In this document: piece by piece, positions 11,200-22,999 of the stretch
Position numbering within the stretch: position 1 is the first letter of the stretch
Layout of the letters: the number at the start of each line of letters is the position of its first letter
Source of the DNA: Euwallacea fornicatus
Taxonomy: Eukaryota; Arthropoda; Insecta; Coleoptera; Curculionidae
Length of the DNA stretch: 64,000 bases
Reading direction: 5' to 3'
Assembly (NCBI RefSeq): GCF_040115645.1
Contig: NC_089560.1
Span: 2,790,001-2,854,000 of the forward strand
Notes under the pieces: generated by a model
Told to the model about the DNA's origin: nothing
Databases searched by the model: none
Seen by the model: the letters and a program-made list of their open reading frames with translations, nothing else
Position numbers and translations under genes: made by a program

Positions 11200-13435
11200 C
11201 TTTCGATAAATTATGTGTTACGTATTGTGTACAGAGAGCAACACGAAAATGGCCAGTGGTAATCTTTTTATCTTATGACAAATATAATAACTGTAAACGC
11301 GTTGCTTATCTTCAAGCACGTAAATTCAAGTTATTTCAAGCACCAAAAGCACGCCAGCAGGCTATTTATCAGAGAAATGTGCGAAGCTTAGATTTCGCGT
11401 CGCGCACAGAAGCCCCAACTGGTATCTGGGGTGCGACTTGGTATGCAACGTTGTGACGTTGAACCTTCAACTTCAAGAAAATCCTGGATACGGCCTCAAA
11501 AAGAGGACGTCAGATCACCATGTTTCAAACGTTCGCAAAAAGCGCATTTGCGAAACCCATTCGGCAGATATGTGCCTGGACTGTTGCGAAACTTTTACAG
11601 CGGAATAAATTCAATATTATTCATCTGTTAGAACATAAACACATCGACAATACTAAAACCACATTTTTCATGCCTTTTTGGCATTTCTTTATGGAGTGAT
11701 AGTGATCCCGCAAAGCAGAGAGCATACTATGCGCACCAAAGGTTAAAATGAAACTTGCCAACGCTCGGTAAAGTACATTTTTGCTCACAACTGTCTTAAC
11801 GCATGATAAGGCCATGGAGCCTTAGGGAGAAGTTTGCGGCCCAAGTTCTTATACTCAGATGTCTCCCACTGTAGCCCTGCACAATCCTTAGAAGTTAAAT
11901 CCATACTTCTGAAACTCCCTGTGTATCTCTGCCTTTGATATTCGAATTTTAAGTTCGCCCCCACACGCCCTTCAGACGTACGTGCTACCTAATTCGATAC
12001 ACACGCAAAGATCCAAACTACAAACTACAACATGGAAGCCTAGGGCAACAGCCTTACTTCTCTGCTCAAGCGGTACGAGCTTCTCTAAATCACGCACGAA
12101 GTATGTTCTCGATAGAGCACCACTAGAGGCGAAGAATCGTTGGATAATAGCGGCATGAAGGATGAGAATTTATAATCTCAGATTGAAAGGAAATATCTGG
12201 AAGGGACTTGAAAAGTTGATCTACGAGAGGACTAGATTCCACATCACGACCTGGAAATTCCTGCGGTCGGTTCTGTGAAACCAAAAATAAACGCTCTAAC
12301 CCGAAAATAAAATGATGTCCCCCGAAATGGGCGCCAAATCCAAATTCAAAAATTGTCTCCTGAGCTGGCACTTAGTCAAACCGGGGGGACGGCCGAGAGA
12401 CGATCAAGTTGGACGCGCTGATGCGCGGGGAGCTGCGCGATCTGCCCGACTGCGGCGCGAGTTTCCACTTTTCCATACAGTAGCAACAAAACTCGCGTAG
12501 TTTAGAGTGAAATTTCCGTGAAAATTAGTTTTCTTATTTGGATCTAATGCGGCCAACTCGGTGACGTAATCGGGAACTTTTTGTGGTAAGTAGGGCTTTT
12601 TCATCTAGCATCAAAGTACCTGAATCTTTACCGAGAAGTTATCGATGGGCCATCGCTAGTTTCCGACAATATCTGATGATACGCTGACGGAAAAACAATA
12701 AATAAGTTTTGAAGACGTGTTATAGTTGCCATAGTAAGGATCGAAAGCGGTTTTATTGCCTTGGAGAAATGAGTATTGCGGAGTTGTTTACGGAGCACCA
12801 TTCCCAGTATAAATAAAATGCTGCAGTGTGTTGCGCAAAGCTGATAATAATACAAAGAACACGCGAACAAGAAATTCATTACCACACTCATTTTGAAATT
12901 TCGGATATGACAACAGCAATAAATAAGCTCGGAGTTGTAGAAATGAATTGTGAGCTCATTAGGTCTTACGAATACTTTTTACTATTCGTTCTCGAATGCA
13001 ACTTAGTAAATTATCATTGGTTCCCATCATATCTTTTGTGCACTTTATACAGACGAAAACGTATCAACACTCAGAACGAACAACATTGCACTTGCAATTC
13101 GCTTAAAGCGAGGCGAACTGTAAAATTTAATGTCGTTACGGTTTTTAAAGGAATTGGCTTAAACCTCCTTCCCCATATTAGAAAGACTTTTATAGTTCCA
13201 CTAATGCCTATTTGGTAGTTTTGCCATGAAATCTGCAAGTCTGCAAAAAAACTGAAAAACTTCCTATGGCACTTTCATTAATTCAATTCAAAAAATTCCA
13301 AAAGCAGTTCGAAGTACTTCTTGCAAAACCTTAAAGACTATATTTTTAGACTACGAAGTGAAAAGATATACATGTACGAAAAAAGTGTCTTTAAGTAAAA
13401 ATAGCACTAAAAAAATAAAATTCTAACTTTAACCA
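11200..13435. other. Gene-poor region with GC-rich islands
   Basis: Two stretches stand out from the AT-rich surroundings: about 11340-11600 and about 12390-12480, the latter with runs such as GATGCGCGGGGAGCTGCGCG. Short ORFs overlap on both strands, none with motifs I recognise. They could be old transposon or host exon relics. Confidence 0.35.
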
Positions 13436-13438
13436 AAC

Positions 13439-14994
13439 GTATACAAAGTGACCAATAAACATGCGGCAAAAATTCAGGGGGTTATTCCCTAGACTATTCT
13501 AAGAATATATTCCCTTTTGTTGATTTTTGAAAAGGCTCTTTTTTTTCTAAAGATACAGAGAGAGAGAAAAACATTTTTGACAATACCTACATTTTGTTAC
13601 TTAACATTACACGTAAAGCTTCTTAATCTACAAAAACTCTTGATAATGACTACCTCCAGTAAAGTAGTTGTTCCAATCAATTTCTTGAGAAATTCGCTCT
13701 ATCTTTGTAATCAATCTTTCTCTATCATGCCCAGTACAACGTGTGTTACTGCTTGTATTCTTACTGTTATTGACCTTCCTGGTCCTTCACTTCGTTTCAA
13801 TGTGCCTGTTTCGCGAAAACGATGCTGAATAGTTGGGAAGGTTTTTCTATCAAGAATATTACGGTCCAGAAATCGTTCAATGTGCAGGATCGTTCAAATT
13901 CGACGTTCCACCCATTTTGTACGAAAGCAAATGGGCTTAGCAAAGTCACTTTTTACCACATTAAATAAGAAAGCGTAAGCTAAAATAAATGGTAAAAGCA
14001 TTCAAATATATAAAGCGACGCTCGGAGTCGCGACGGCGACGCTATATATTTTTTTAGAAATAAACCTCTTTTTTCAAAATTGTGATCATCATTAGATTTT
14101 AACACAAGTTTTGTGTAAAATGTTTTTATTTACCTAATATCTTAATATTTCTTTCTTCTGTGGGTTTTAAATGATTATAAATTTCAAAAATTCTTTTCTA
14201 CAACACTTATTTAGAATGTATCGATGTTCGCATTTTGCAAAAAAGAAGGTATGTTTTTGAAAAAAACATAAAAACGACGTCGCGACGTCCACATTTTAAT
14301 AGAATTTTAGTATATATTTTAGCTTGTGTCATCTGAATTAACGTGGTAAAAAACTTACTTTGCTGCCAACATCTGTTTTCGAATGACCCTGTACAATCAC
14401 CTGCTTTGTAGTCACTTTGTTTATCGCCCAGTTTCTGAAAGATGTACCAGTGGCAACAAGAAATTCAATATGGTTTATATACGATAGTGGACCAGCGCAT
14501 TTCAGTGTGGTTGCTCGTGAATTTTTAATGATAACATACGGAGATCGCTGGTTTGATCGAGGTAGACCTCACTTACGGCCTGTCCCATCCCCGGACTTAC
14601 ACCCCCTGGAGTATTTCCTATGAAGGCATCTAAAGTTATTAGTTTATAATATTCCAGTGGAGAATGTGGAAGATTTGAAAAACCGGGTTTGCTGGGTGTA
14701 ACTCAATAAAAAACCACCTTGGTGTTTTTACAAGAGTTCGGAAGTCAATGAGGAGTGAAATAGATTCTCGCATTCTAGCTGGAGGTAGTCATTATCGACG
14801 GTTCTTGTCGATCAATGAGCTTTGCATGTAATATTTAGTAATAAAATGTTGTCATTTTCGGAGTTTCTTTCTCTGTTGGCATCTTCGGTATAAAGAGGCT
14901 TTTAACCAATCATCAAAGGACAAATTATTCTTAGAATAGTTCAAGGAATAGCCACATACATTTTTTCCGTAAGTTTAATAGATACCCTGTATGC
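13439..14994. mobile_element. Inverted composite of two Tc1/mariner-type (DUF4817-like) transposon fragments
   Basis: The outer about 220 bp are inverted repeats of each other. Left GTATACAAAGTGACC matches the reverse complement of the right terminus GCATACAGGGTATC, and the match continues through GACTATTCTAAGAATA and ATAATGACTACCTCCAG. The left half encodes, on the minus strand, an N-terminal piece (TFPTIQHRFRETGTLKRSEG) joined to the C-terminal TGGSHYQEF. The right half encodes, on the plus strand, a middle-to-end piece (SGPAHFSVVAREFL, SPDLHPLEYFL, AGGSHYRRF). This fits two deleted copies in divergent orientation with a MITE between them. Confidence 0.65.
13917..14394. mobile_element. Inner MITE with about 85-bp inverted ends
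   Basis: The left end ACGAAAGCAAATGGGCTTAG and the reverse complement of the right end TCGAAAACAGATGTTGGCAG align. The match continues through TTTTTACCACATTAA and AAGCTAAAATA. There is no coding capacity. Unusual CG-rich blocks (GCGACGCTCGGAGTCGCGAC at about 14018 and CGACGTCGCGACGT at about 14276) lie inside an AT-rich body. Confidence 0.6.
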
Positions 14995-14999
14995 GAAAA

Positions 15000-16255
15000 T
15001 GTTAGAGACAATCCCATTCGCAAAAAGAACTATGGAAACTAAATTTGAACTCTCTCTCACATAAATATGGAGTTTCTTTAGGGTCAATTTATAGCAAACA
15101 AACTGACCCTAAAAAGGCCAAATAAGTTATTGCGACATAAATCACTGGTTTGGTTGCTGCACCTTAAAAGACCCACCAGGTTAAACTACTGATAACATTA
15201 TTTTGAAAAATAGCCCTCTCTAAAACCTTAGGTATTTCGTGATATCCATGGAAACTATCCTACTGATAATTTAAACTGGACTTTCTTTCTTGTAAGTGAC
15301 TTCTGACTTCCTTAACACCAAATTAGGATAGTAACCTGGTAATTTTATCATAAACTTTAATTTCCACAAAGGAGGTTCACAATTACTTCATTTCTAGCTT
15401 TACGTGTTTGTTAAGTTGCTGATAAAATTACCCGATCGTTCGTAATTCTGCATCAAAGACAGATCGTTCACCAAGCAGTAGAACTGATGAATGTTTATTC
15501 ACTCAGGCTCGTTTGGTCTGATGATTTTCATTGAACGAATTGCATATTGTATGGACTTGAAGTGATTTTAGGTTATCCAGGAACAAAGATTTTCCATCGT
15601 TTACTTTATTGAACTTTGATCATATTATAATTCATAGTGTTATTTTCTTTACTTTATGACTTTCCCCCGTAATGCTAAATGATAAATCAAATGAGTTTTC
15701 AGGCGCACGGATCGGCAGGTGTAAAGACAAAATTCAGTTAATTACGAACTTTTAACAAATATCTAGTTAAAGCTCAAACAAAGATGCAACAACTGAAATA
15801 ATTGAGTTAAAATAAACAGGTTATTTGCTTAGCTTCCGCCGTCTGTTAGTTCGACTATAGACATTTAAAATTTTTGATTAACTGCCTCCATGCTTTCCTA
15901 TATTTGTTCGAATTTTTTGTCCACCACGACATAAAACCCCCCATATATCACTAACAAATCGGTCGTGGACTTTAGTTGTAGTGCTTGTGATTACACGTAA
16001 TCTCTCTGATAGTGAGGTCTAAAATCCTCAAATTCCGATTTAACTTCAGATCAAGATTATCTTATAGAACAAGGGGTTTCACTTATTTACATCATATGTA
16101 CATTATATAAATTAAATCAGGTTTTACATAATACCTCTACCCATTTAGTTCCCAAGGCGAACTGGATTTGAGATTCAATTTTAAACTTGGATATTTCAAT
16201 CACCCCCGAGTTATATTAACTTTTTAAACATGAAAGGGATGTTTTATGGTAAATC
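15000..16255. other. Intergenic, nothing recognised
   Basis: AT-rich DNA without a supported ORF, repeat arm or transposase motif. Confidence 0.5.
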
Positions 16256-16258
16256 AGT

Positions 16259-16580
16259 ACAGGGTGTTTCAATTAAAAAAGGCAAAGATGGCGATGTTTC
16301 TGAGTTTTGGACACTCATTTGAGTCTTTTAATGCTCTGAGAAAGTGACGTAACCTGAACTAATCTATTTTAAGTAATTGTTGACACACTCGGTAGATCAG
16401 GAACTTTCGGAATCCTTCCAAATATGTGCGAAAAAGCCGTTCTTTCTTTAAAGTTAATACTGCCTATTTCAAGGACAAATCATTTTTGCATATACATAAG
16501 TAAATTGGATTTATTCAATCTATTTCTATAAGGAATTTCATGTAGCCCCTAGCCAATGATTTTCCGGGGCACCCTGTAAG
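16259..16580. mobile_element. Possible short MITE
   Basis: CAGGGTGTTTC at the left and GGGCACCCTGTAAG at the right form a short inverted pair flanking about 320 bp without coding capacity. The same terminal motif recurs across the window. Only the outer 7-8 bases match, so the limits are tentative. Confidence 0.35.
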
Positions 16581-16589
16581 ACACATCAA

Positions 16590-18365
16590 GACTTGATTGC
16601 TCGATCTCATGTGGTTTGCCTAATCTCGCCCCTCATATAAATGACCGAGGAGACAGATGAGATTCCTTAGTACGCTTAAAAATAAGTGATAGATAAAAAT
16701 ATAAAAAATGGTATTGTTTTCTTATGGCAGGCGAAAAATATATACCGTGAGTAATGAATTTAAGTATTGAATGAGAAATGGACGTTGTCGCTGTGAGATT
16801 AATGTCTTTATGGACATATGATGAATCTATCTCAAATCAATCACAAACAACTGCTTTAGTAATTTTTTTTTGAGGTCAGTTCATCACCGTGGAATAACAT
16901 TTGGCTTTGATCACATATCCATTATCTGAAGGTAATAGATAACAATTATTGGTCTTGTGAAAATAGGTTTTCTTAGGTATTGCTTATATTATACACAATC
17001 AGAACCGAGGCCTGCAATTAGGCCATACCATTCTATAGAATATTTTCGAAAATGTACGTTCGGACTTCATAAACCTCTCATGCACGATACTCACAAATTA
17101 TTATTGTTCCTCCAATCTTACTAAAGCATAATGGCATAAATTATTAAATCCAGCAATCAATGTACGGATATATTATTGTTAATCCTTAATTATTATTAAG
17201 CATGCACAATGGTAATTATAATCCTATAATAATGCATAGGTCAAAGGGGATAAAGATAAAAAAGTAGTCTATGTGTTTATATACTTTTTTAATAGTTGAA
17301 ATATTGCTGTGCTAATATTAAAACTTTGCAAACGTGAGTAATTAAGATTAGTTTAGGTTTGGTTCGGTATAAAGGGAAATTAAAATATTTTCTGGTAAAA
17401 AATCAGTGTTTTCTCTTTCCTTTTCTGATTGACTAGTGACTTACCAGATACTGATCCTCCAGATGCTATGATTAAAATCCTCGAAGGGGGTTTTTAACCA
17501 AACATCCCAGTTCACATATATTCCATTCTCAACAAACTCACTTGGAACTCACTTGAAACACACCCTCCGTTTTCAGGAAACTCAGGCGAGGTTCTTTTCC
17601 TTCTTCCAGACCTTTCAAGGAAATTTTCCAAAGATTCATGAAAACGTTAATCTGAAGCTACTTGACAGAGAGTTCCTGATGATAATTACCTTCATTTGAT
17701 TTCGAACTTATGGTTCCTCCAGAAGATATTCTAAGGAATCTTCAATAAAGTCCTGGAAAAGTACACCCTAAGGTTTCTTAGCAACTTAGAATTTTTGTTT
17801 TAGTTTTTTCGCAAAAAATACTATTTAACATGTTTATAAACATCAAGACTTATACTTCTAAATCATACAAAGAATGTCGATAAATTTCAGAAAGTTTTCA
17901 GCTGGACATTGATTCCTCGTAGCAATTCGAATTTAGTCGTCACAATATGCTTTTACAAAGTTTGAACCAAATCCGACGAGTCTCTTCTCCTAAACGTTCT
18001 GGGAAATTTCACTTAACGGAAAGTGAATAAACTGAAGACATAAATACCTGCTGAATCAAAGGAATTTGCACCCCGAAGGTAATTATTGTTATTATTGTTA
18101 TTAGACCCTGGGCTTGTTTCTTAAGAATGATCACACCCTCTATTTTAAAGATCAAACGAGTTTCGACTTCATATATTGAAAAGGTTGCGCCAATTTCCAT
18201 AACGTTTCTTCACAGTTAAATAATGTGTGAATAAGTTTGAGAAGTTTCAAGGAATTTGTTTTGGATTTGCTCTTATTTCCATTGATATATGTAGTTTCCC
18301 TGATAGTTGAAGATTGAAAAATATTCCGATTCTCTCACACTTCATATTTGATCACATGTCTGATC
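16590..18365. other. Intergenic, nothing recognised
   Basis: AT-rich DNA. A short run of TTATTG/TTATTA units lies at about 18080-18103. No gene is supported. Confidence 0.5.
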
Positions 18366-18369
18366 ACTT

Positions 18370-19055
18370 TCGCCAATTTCCAACTCGCAGCGAACAACAT
18401 CAAGCAAGATTCTTCTTTCTAAACACGTTTAAGGTTCGTTATTCCTCTCAGATTGATGTTCAAAGATAAAGCGTTTGCCAAGCTCCACTTACAAATATCA
18501 CTGATGCCATAACGTACAATGCTGTGGAATATGTCCCTGTCCCTTTCGTACCACAGCATTGTCGCATCATCGGCGAAAAGAGTAAAATTTAACAAAAATT
18601 ACCACTTTCGGAAAATGGTTAATGTCCGGCATAATCTGTAATGGTCCCAGGTCGAACTCCTGGGGCTCCTCACAATCGGCATCTCCTTTGAGAGGAGGCT
18701 CGATCGCTCTCCACGTACTCCGTGTGCCCTCAATTTTTGCAACAAAACAACGTGGCTGGCGCAGTCAAACGCCTTGCAAATGCCGCAAATGCCCTTGTCG
18801 CAAAATCACCATCATTCATTCTTAAGGGGAGGCTCTCCAACAGGGCAAATATCGCATCATTAGTACCCTTTGATCAAAATATCATGTCGAAATAAAATAT
18901 CATCATTCGTCTCTTTGCAAGCTTCTCGATTATTTCTGACGTTGCGAGAAAAAGCGCTATGGATCGGTAGTTTTCAGGAAACTTCTCGCCCTAATATAAC
19001 CGGATTAGGGACACTATGCACCATTCAAACTGTTGGGAGTTTGAAATTTTAAGAA
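18370..19055 (-). pseudogene. Non-LTR retrotransposon reverse transcriptase relic
   Basis: On the minus strand, read from about 18985 downward, PENYRSIALFLATSEIIEKL matches the NYRPI region of non-LTR reverse transcriptases. This is followed by TNDAIFALLES, FDCASHVVLLQKLRAHGVRG, a GxPQG-like EEPQEFDLGPL, and the catalytic FADDATMLWYERDRD (about 18590-18550). KWSLANALSLNINLRG follows. The blocks lie in different frames with stops between them, so the copy is dead. The order fits the jockey/CR1 type; the clade is not resolved. Confidence 0.7.
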
Positions 19056-19059
19056 GTCA

Positions 19060-21885
19060 ATAAGTTAGTCCCTCCTAATACTAAATCTACTGGAACCATA
19101 TACAGTAAATACAGTTTTTATAATAATGGAACTGCATATGATATATCATCAAGCAATTTTCAAGTAATGCATGGAATTCTCAGTTTCCTGCATGGCATGC
19201 GAATTTTGTCAGGTCTAATTACTCGAATAGCTAAATTTTGGGATGTTTTCAGATTTAATGAAATTATAACTGTCAGAGGCTAATTATACTTTACTACATC
19301 TCCTACTTGGGTAATTGTCTAGGTTTACATGATGAAAGCTCCATATGCGTTCATATTCCTAGAACTTGAGGTATTTTCACGCATCTCGCTGAAGAATAGA
19401 GATGGAAATTCTTGAGAAACGCTGTTAGAATTGCAAATTAACAATTGTTCCAAAAACTAAAATAAAAGAGAGCAATTGAGAAACATTTTAGCAAATATAC
19501 TTAAATTACCTTGTAATAGGTGTTTCGATAACTCCCACAGCAAATGTTGTCTAAGCATCTTAGCAAACAATCTGGATCGATGGCTTGGGTTATTAATTAC
19601 CCAACTCAATAACTCTGTTAAGGTGAATTAATATCTATGTGAATCTATTGACCCTAGCTTGATGAATTTAAAATTTAATTAAACTAATCTGCTAATTTGT
19701 GTAGTTATTAATTATTTAACCACAAAGACAAATCTAGAGAGAGATTTATAGTCCTCCAACAATCTGGACACCTAATTTGATGCGTGGACGATTAATCCCT
19801 GACCATATCACGAAGTTTATACGACTTATATAAAATATTTAGAAAGAAATCAGAGATCCTTACATACTTACCACTTTGCGAAAGTTGGAAAAAAGGAAAT
19901 AAGGGGCGTCGGGCGCCACCGAGGCGCCCGACGTCTTTAAACTTCTCTAGAATGAAGGCATGCCTAGCAATTTTATCTTGGAAATATTGACCGCGTTCTA
20001 AATTATGTATACCCTACTTTAGATTGTGATGGTAATGTTGGTATTTTTACCTCATGATTTTGCATGGAATATTGTTAAAGCCTACGTGGCATTTATGAAT
20101 ATCTACCCGATATATTCCCTCGCAAAAAAGGTATTGTGAGATAGTAAAAATTGTAGCTATTAAAATTTATGGCACTAATCCGTCATTACTTACAATTCAG
20201 AGGTGAAAATGTGATTAGTCTCAAAGCACCTTCTTCGTATAGTTATCTGCTTAATTATTTTTAAAATTTTGGAAATGTTTGGAGTTTGCTCCATAATCAA
20301 AAATCTTTTATGGAAACTATAGGTCAGCACTCAAATTGTGGATGTCCTTAAAATCTTGACACAAAAGGGAAACAAGAAGTCGTTCGTTAAAAATTATACA
20401 GAGTCTCCGGAAGTTAGTATCCCAAAAAGAAATTGTGAATTATATGGTCAAAAATAAGAACAAAATGCTTATAAACATATGCCCAAATATACCTTCCAGA
20501 AGAGCAACAGCTCTTAAAGGATAAGCTATGGAAAGATTTTTTTTTGGCAGTAGTAGCAGTTAATATCACGAAATTTGAAAGGTTGAGGTAATTTGACATG
20601 TTGAAGAAGCTGACACATCCTGTTTTGCCTTGTTTTTGGCATTTTAACAGTTATAAGAGACAAAAATCCTACCATATAGAAGAATGGTCTTATTTCAAGA
20701 CAAACTTCGATCTGCAACATAAACTAAGAAAGCTTCTAACAGTCACAAATCAGGGCAATCATATTCGCTCGAAGGAAAACCAATACCTAAACCCTTTCCT
20801 GGTCATTACCTCATTTCGATAACACCATTCATTTCAACACACTTTACCAAAATTACGCAAATCGTGAAGTTAATTTAGAAAATTGTTTCAAACTTTCCAA
20901 CTCAATATGAAGAGGACGGCGCAAACTTTTACAACCTAATCTAGCAGAGGCGCGCTCAAAGTTATAGAGCAAATTGAGTCCCCAGTAGCATGTAAATTTG
21001 ATTACGTTCAATACCCACCCCCAAAACCTTTTCATAAGGGATGTATCAGTAAATAATCTCAGTCAATTTTCGGCATAATACTGCTTTTGCGATCTTCTGC
21101 GAAAAGATATTTTTGATCCAAAATCCATTGTTTAAGGTTGTTGTTAAACGTGGACTAATAAATACGTGTGCCGAAACAACTTTAATAGGTTTGTTTAATT
21201 ACGAAACGAAATAAACTTCCTGATGTGTTTGTTACACTACTGAGCATTGCATTTGAACCGTAGTGACATATCTGTTCCAAAGAGAGCTTTTCAGTGCTGG
21301 TATTGTACCTGATTGCCTTCCAAAAAACTGGAACAAAAGTCGGCATGCAAATGTGTATTGAAATTATTTACGTACCTGCTGGAATTGTTCAATAAAATTC
21401 AAGACATTGACATGATAATAAATAAGTAGGTACGTAAACCTGTTTTGCAATCCATTTTGGCCAGTGTCCAGGATAAAAAGCTCCTTGGATTAAATTTACA
21501 AGGAACTGATAGTATTTTAATGAGGGGGGTTCATTTTATCTATGGTCAGTGAGGTTCGATTTGGCTATGAATACCTAGCATTGTCCTTCAGAGTTTTGAA
21601 AAGAGGTAAATCCTGCAATGTATTTTTCCCAATTGTCTTCATCTTTCATGGTCGACGGATTCTTTTATCTAAATTAACCTGAATCCTACCTACCGCCACT
21701 TTGCATTAACATTAATTAAACTGGTACTTTGAGTTTCACAAAACGCAGACTCTGGGCTATATTTTTACATAATTTCAAAGAAATTTGGGGACTAATAGAC
21801 GACGAAAATTTAAGAGATTCTACAGATGGTGTAAACTGACTTGACAATGAAAATATATTTAAATTTATTTCTTCTTCTAACAGTA
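19060..21885. other. Intergenic, mostly featureless
   Basis: AT-rich DNA without a supported gene. It contains the GC-rich hairpin at 19905-19935. Confidence 0.5.
19905..19935. repeat. GC-rich perfect-loop hairpin
   Basis: GGCGTCGGGCGCC (19905-19917) pairs with GGCGCCCGACGTC (19923-19935) across the loop ACCGA. The stem is 13 bp with one G-T pair and is nearly all GC in an AT-rich setting. No poly-T tract or coding exon adjoins it. Confidence 0.7.
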
Positions 21886-21887
21886 GA

Positions 21888-22995
21888 ATATACAGGATGT
21901 TTTAGAATATGTGTGCAATCTCTCGGATTTATAGAGGATATATCAAAATAGTATGACAAGTTCCTATAAATTTTTTTCCTACAGGCCCTCCCTACGGAGA
22001 TGGAAGCTCCTAAAGAACGCCGCTGAAGATCAATTTTTCTTAAATAAGTTTTAAGGTACTTAGTGTATTACATTTTTTTTTAGTATGATGCACGTTAAGA
22101 GGGTTTCCTTAAAATTATACCATTTAAACATATTTAATTTGTTTAATTTGCCAGGGACGGACCAGTTTTAATACAAAAAAATAGCTTTACCCCACCTTGT
22201 GTAAATAAAGACATTAAAATAACTTTTTAAAGTATCCTCTATCTTACATTATAAACAAGTAATTCTTGCTTACTATCGCAAAAATAAACAGTTTTCGAAA
22301 AAAAACAATTTGTACCGAATATGGTTTTTATAAAAGAAAGTTGTTTGTTGGTTCTATGCGGGATCCTCATCCTATACGTTCCCTGGCTCTAAGAATTGAA
22401 GATTGTTAGACTTTCCACAATGCTCCAAAATTGTTTCTTATGTTCTCACAATGGAAAACAACTGTGTCCAATAAGCTTTCCCTATTGTCTTACAAAAATT
22501 ATTGCTAAATTTAAAGGAATTGTAAATTACTAACTAGCGCTAGCATACAAACCATATTAGGTAAAAATTGTTGTTTTCTCTCAAAACGATTCATTTTTTC
22601 TATGACAACCAACCATAATTTTTTTTCAGTCCTAGGTAAAGGCTGTTTAAAAAAAATATTTTAATGCCTTTATTGATACAGGGTGTAGACAAATTATTAT
22701 TTTTGTGTTGAAGCTAGTCCATTATTGGTAAACTAAGCAAGCAATATGTGCTCAAATAATACAGTTTTAATTAACCCTCTCTAACACCCATTAAACTAAA
22801 AAATTATTTAATTACACTAAGTGATAACAACTTATTCAAAAAATTTAATTCTCAAAGGCACGATTTAGGAGCTAGTATCTCCGTAGAGCGGGTCTGTAGG
22901 GAAAAACTTTTAGAGAAACTTGTCTTATTCTTTTGATGTATTCTTTATAAATCTAAGAGATTGTCCACGTATTTTGCGACACCATGTGCAATATA
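21888..22995. mobile_element. Long-inverted-repeat element (about 200-bp arms)
   Basis: The left arm (21888-22090) and right arm (about 22795-22995) are diverged reverse complements. Matching blocks include GCAATCTCTCGGATTTATAG, ATGACAAGTTCC, CCTACGGAGAT and AGCTCCTAAA. The core of about 700 bp has no ORF. It is a non-autonomous fold-back or MITE-type element; the superfamily is not assigned. Confidence 0.65.
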
Positions 22996-22999
22996 TATA

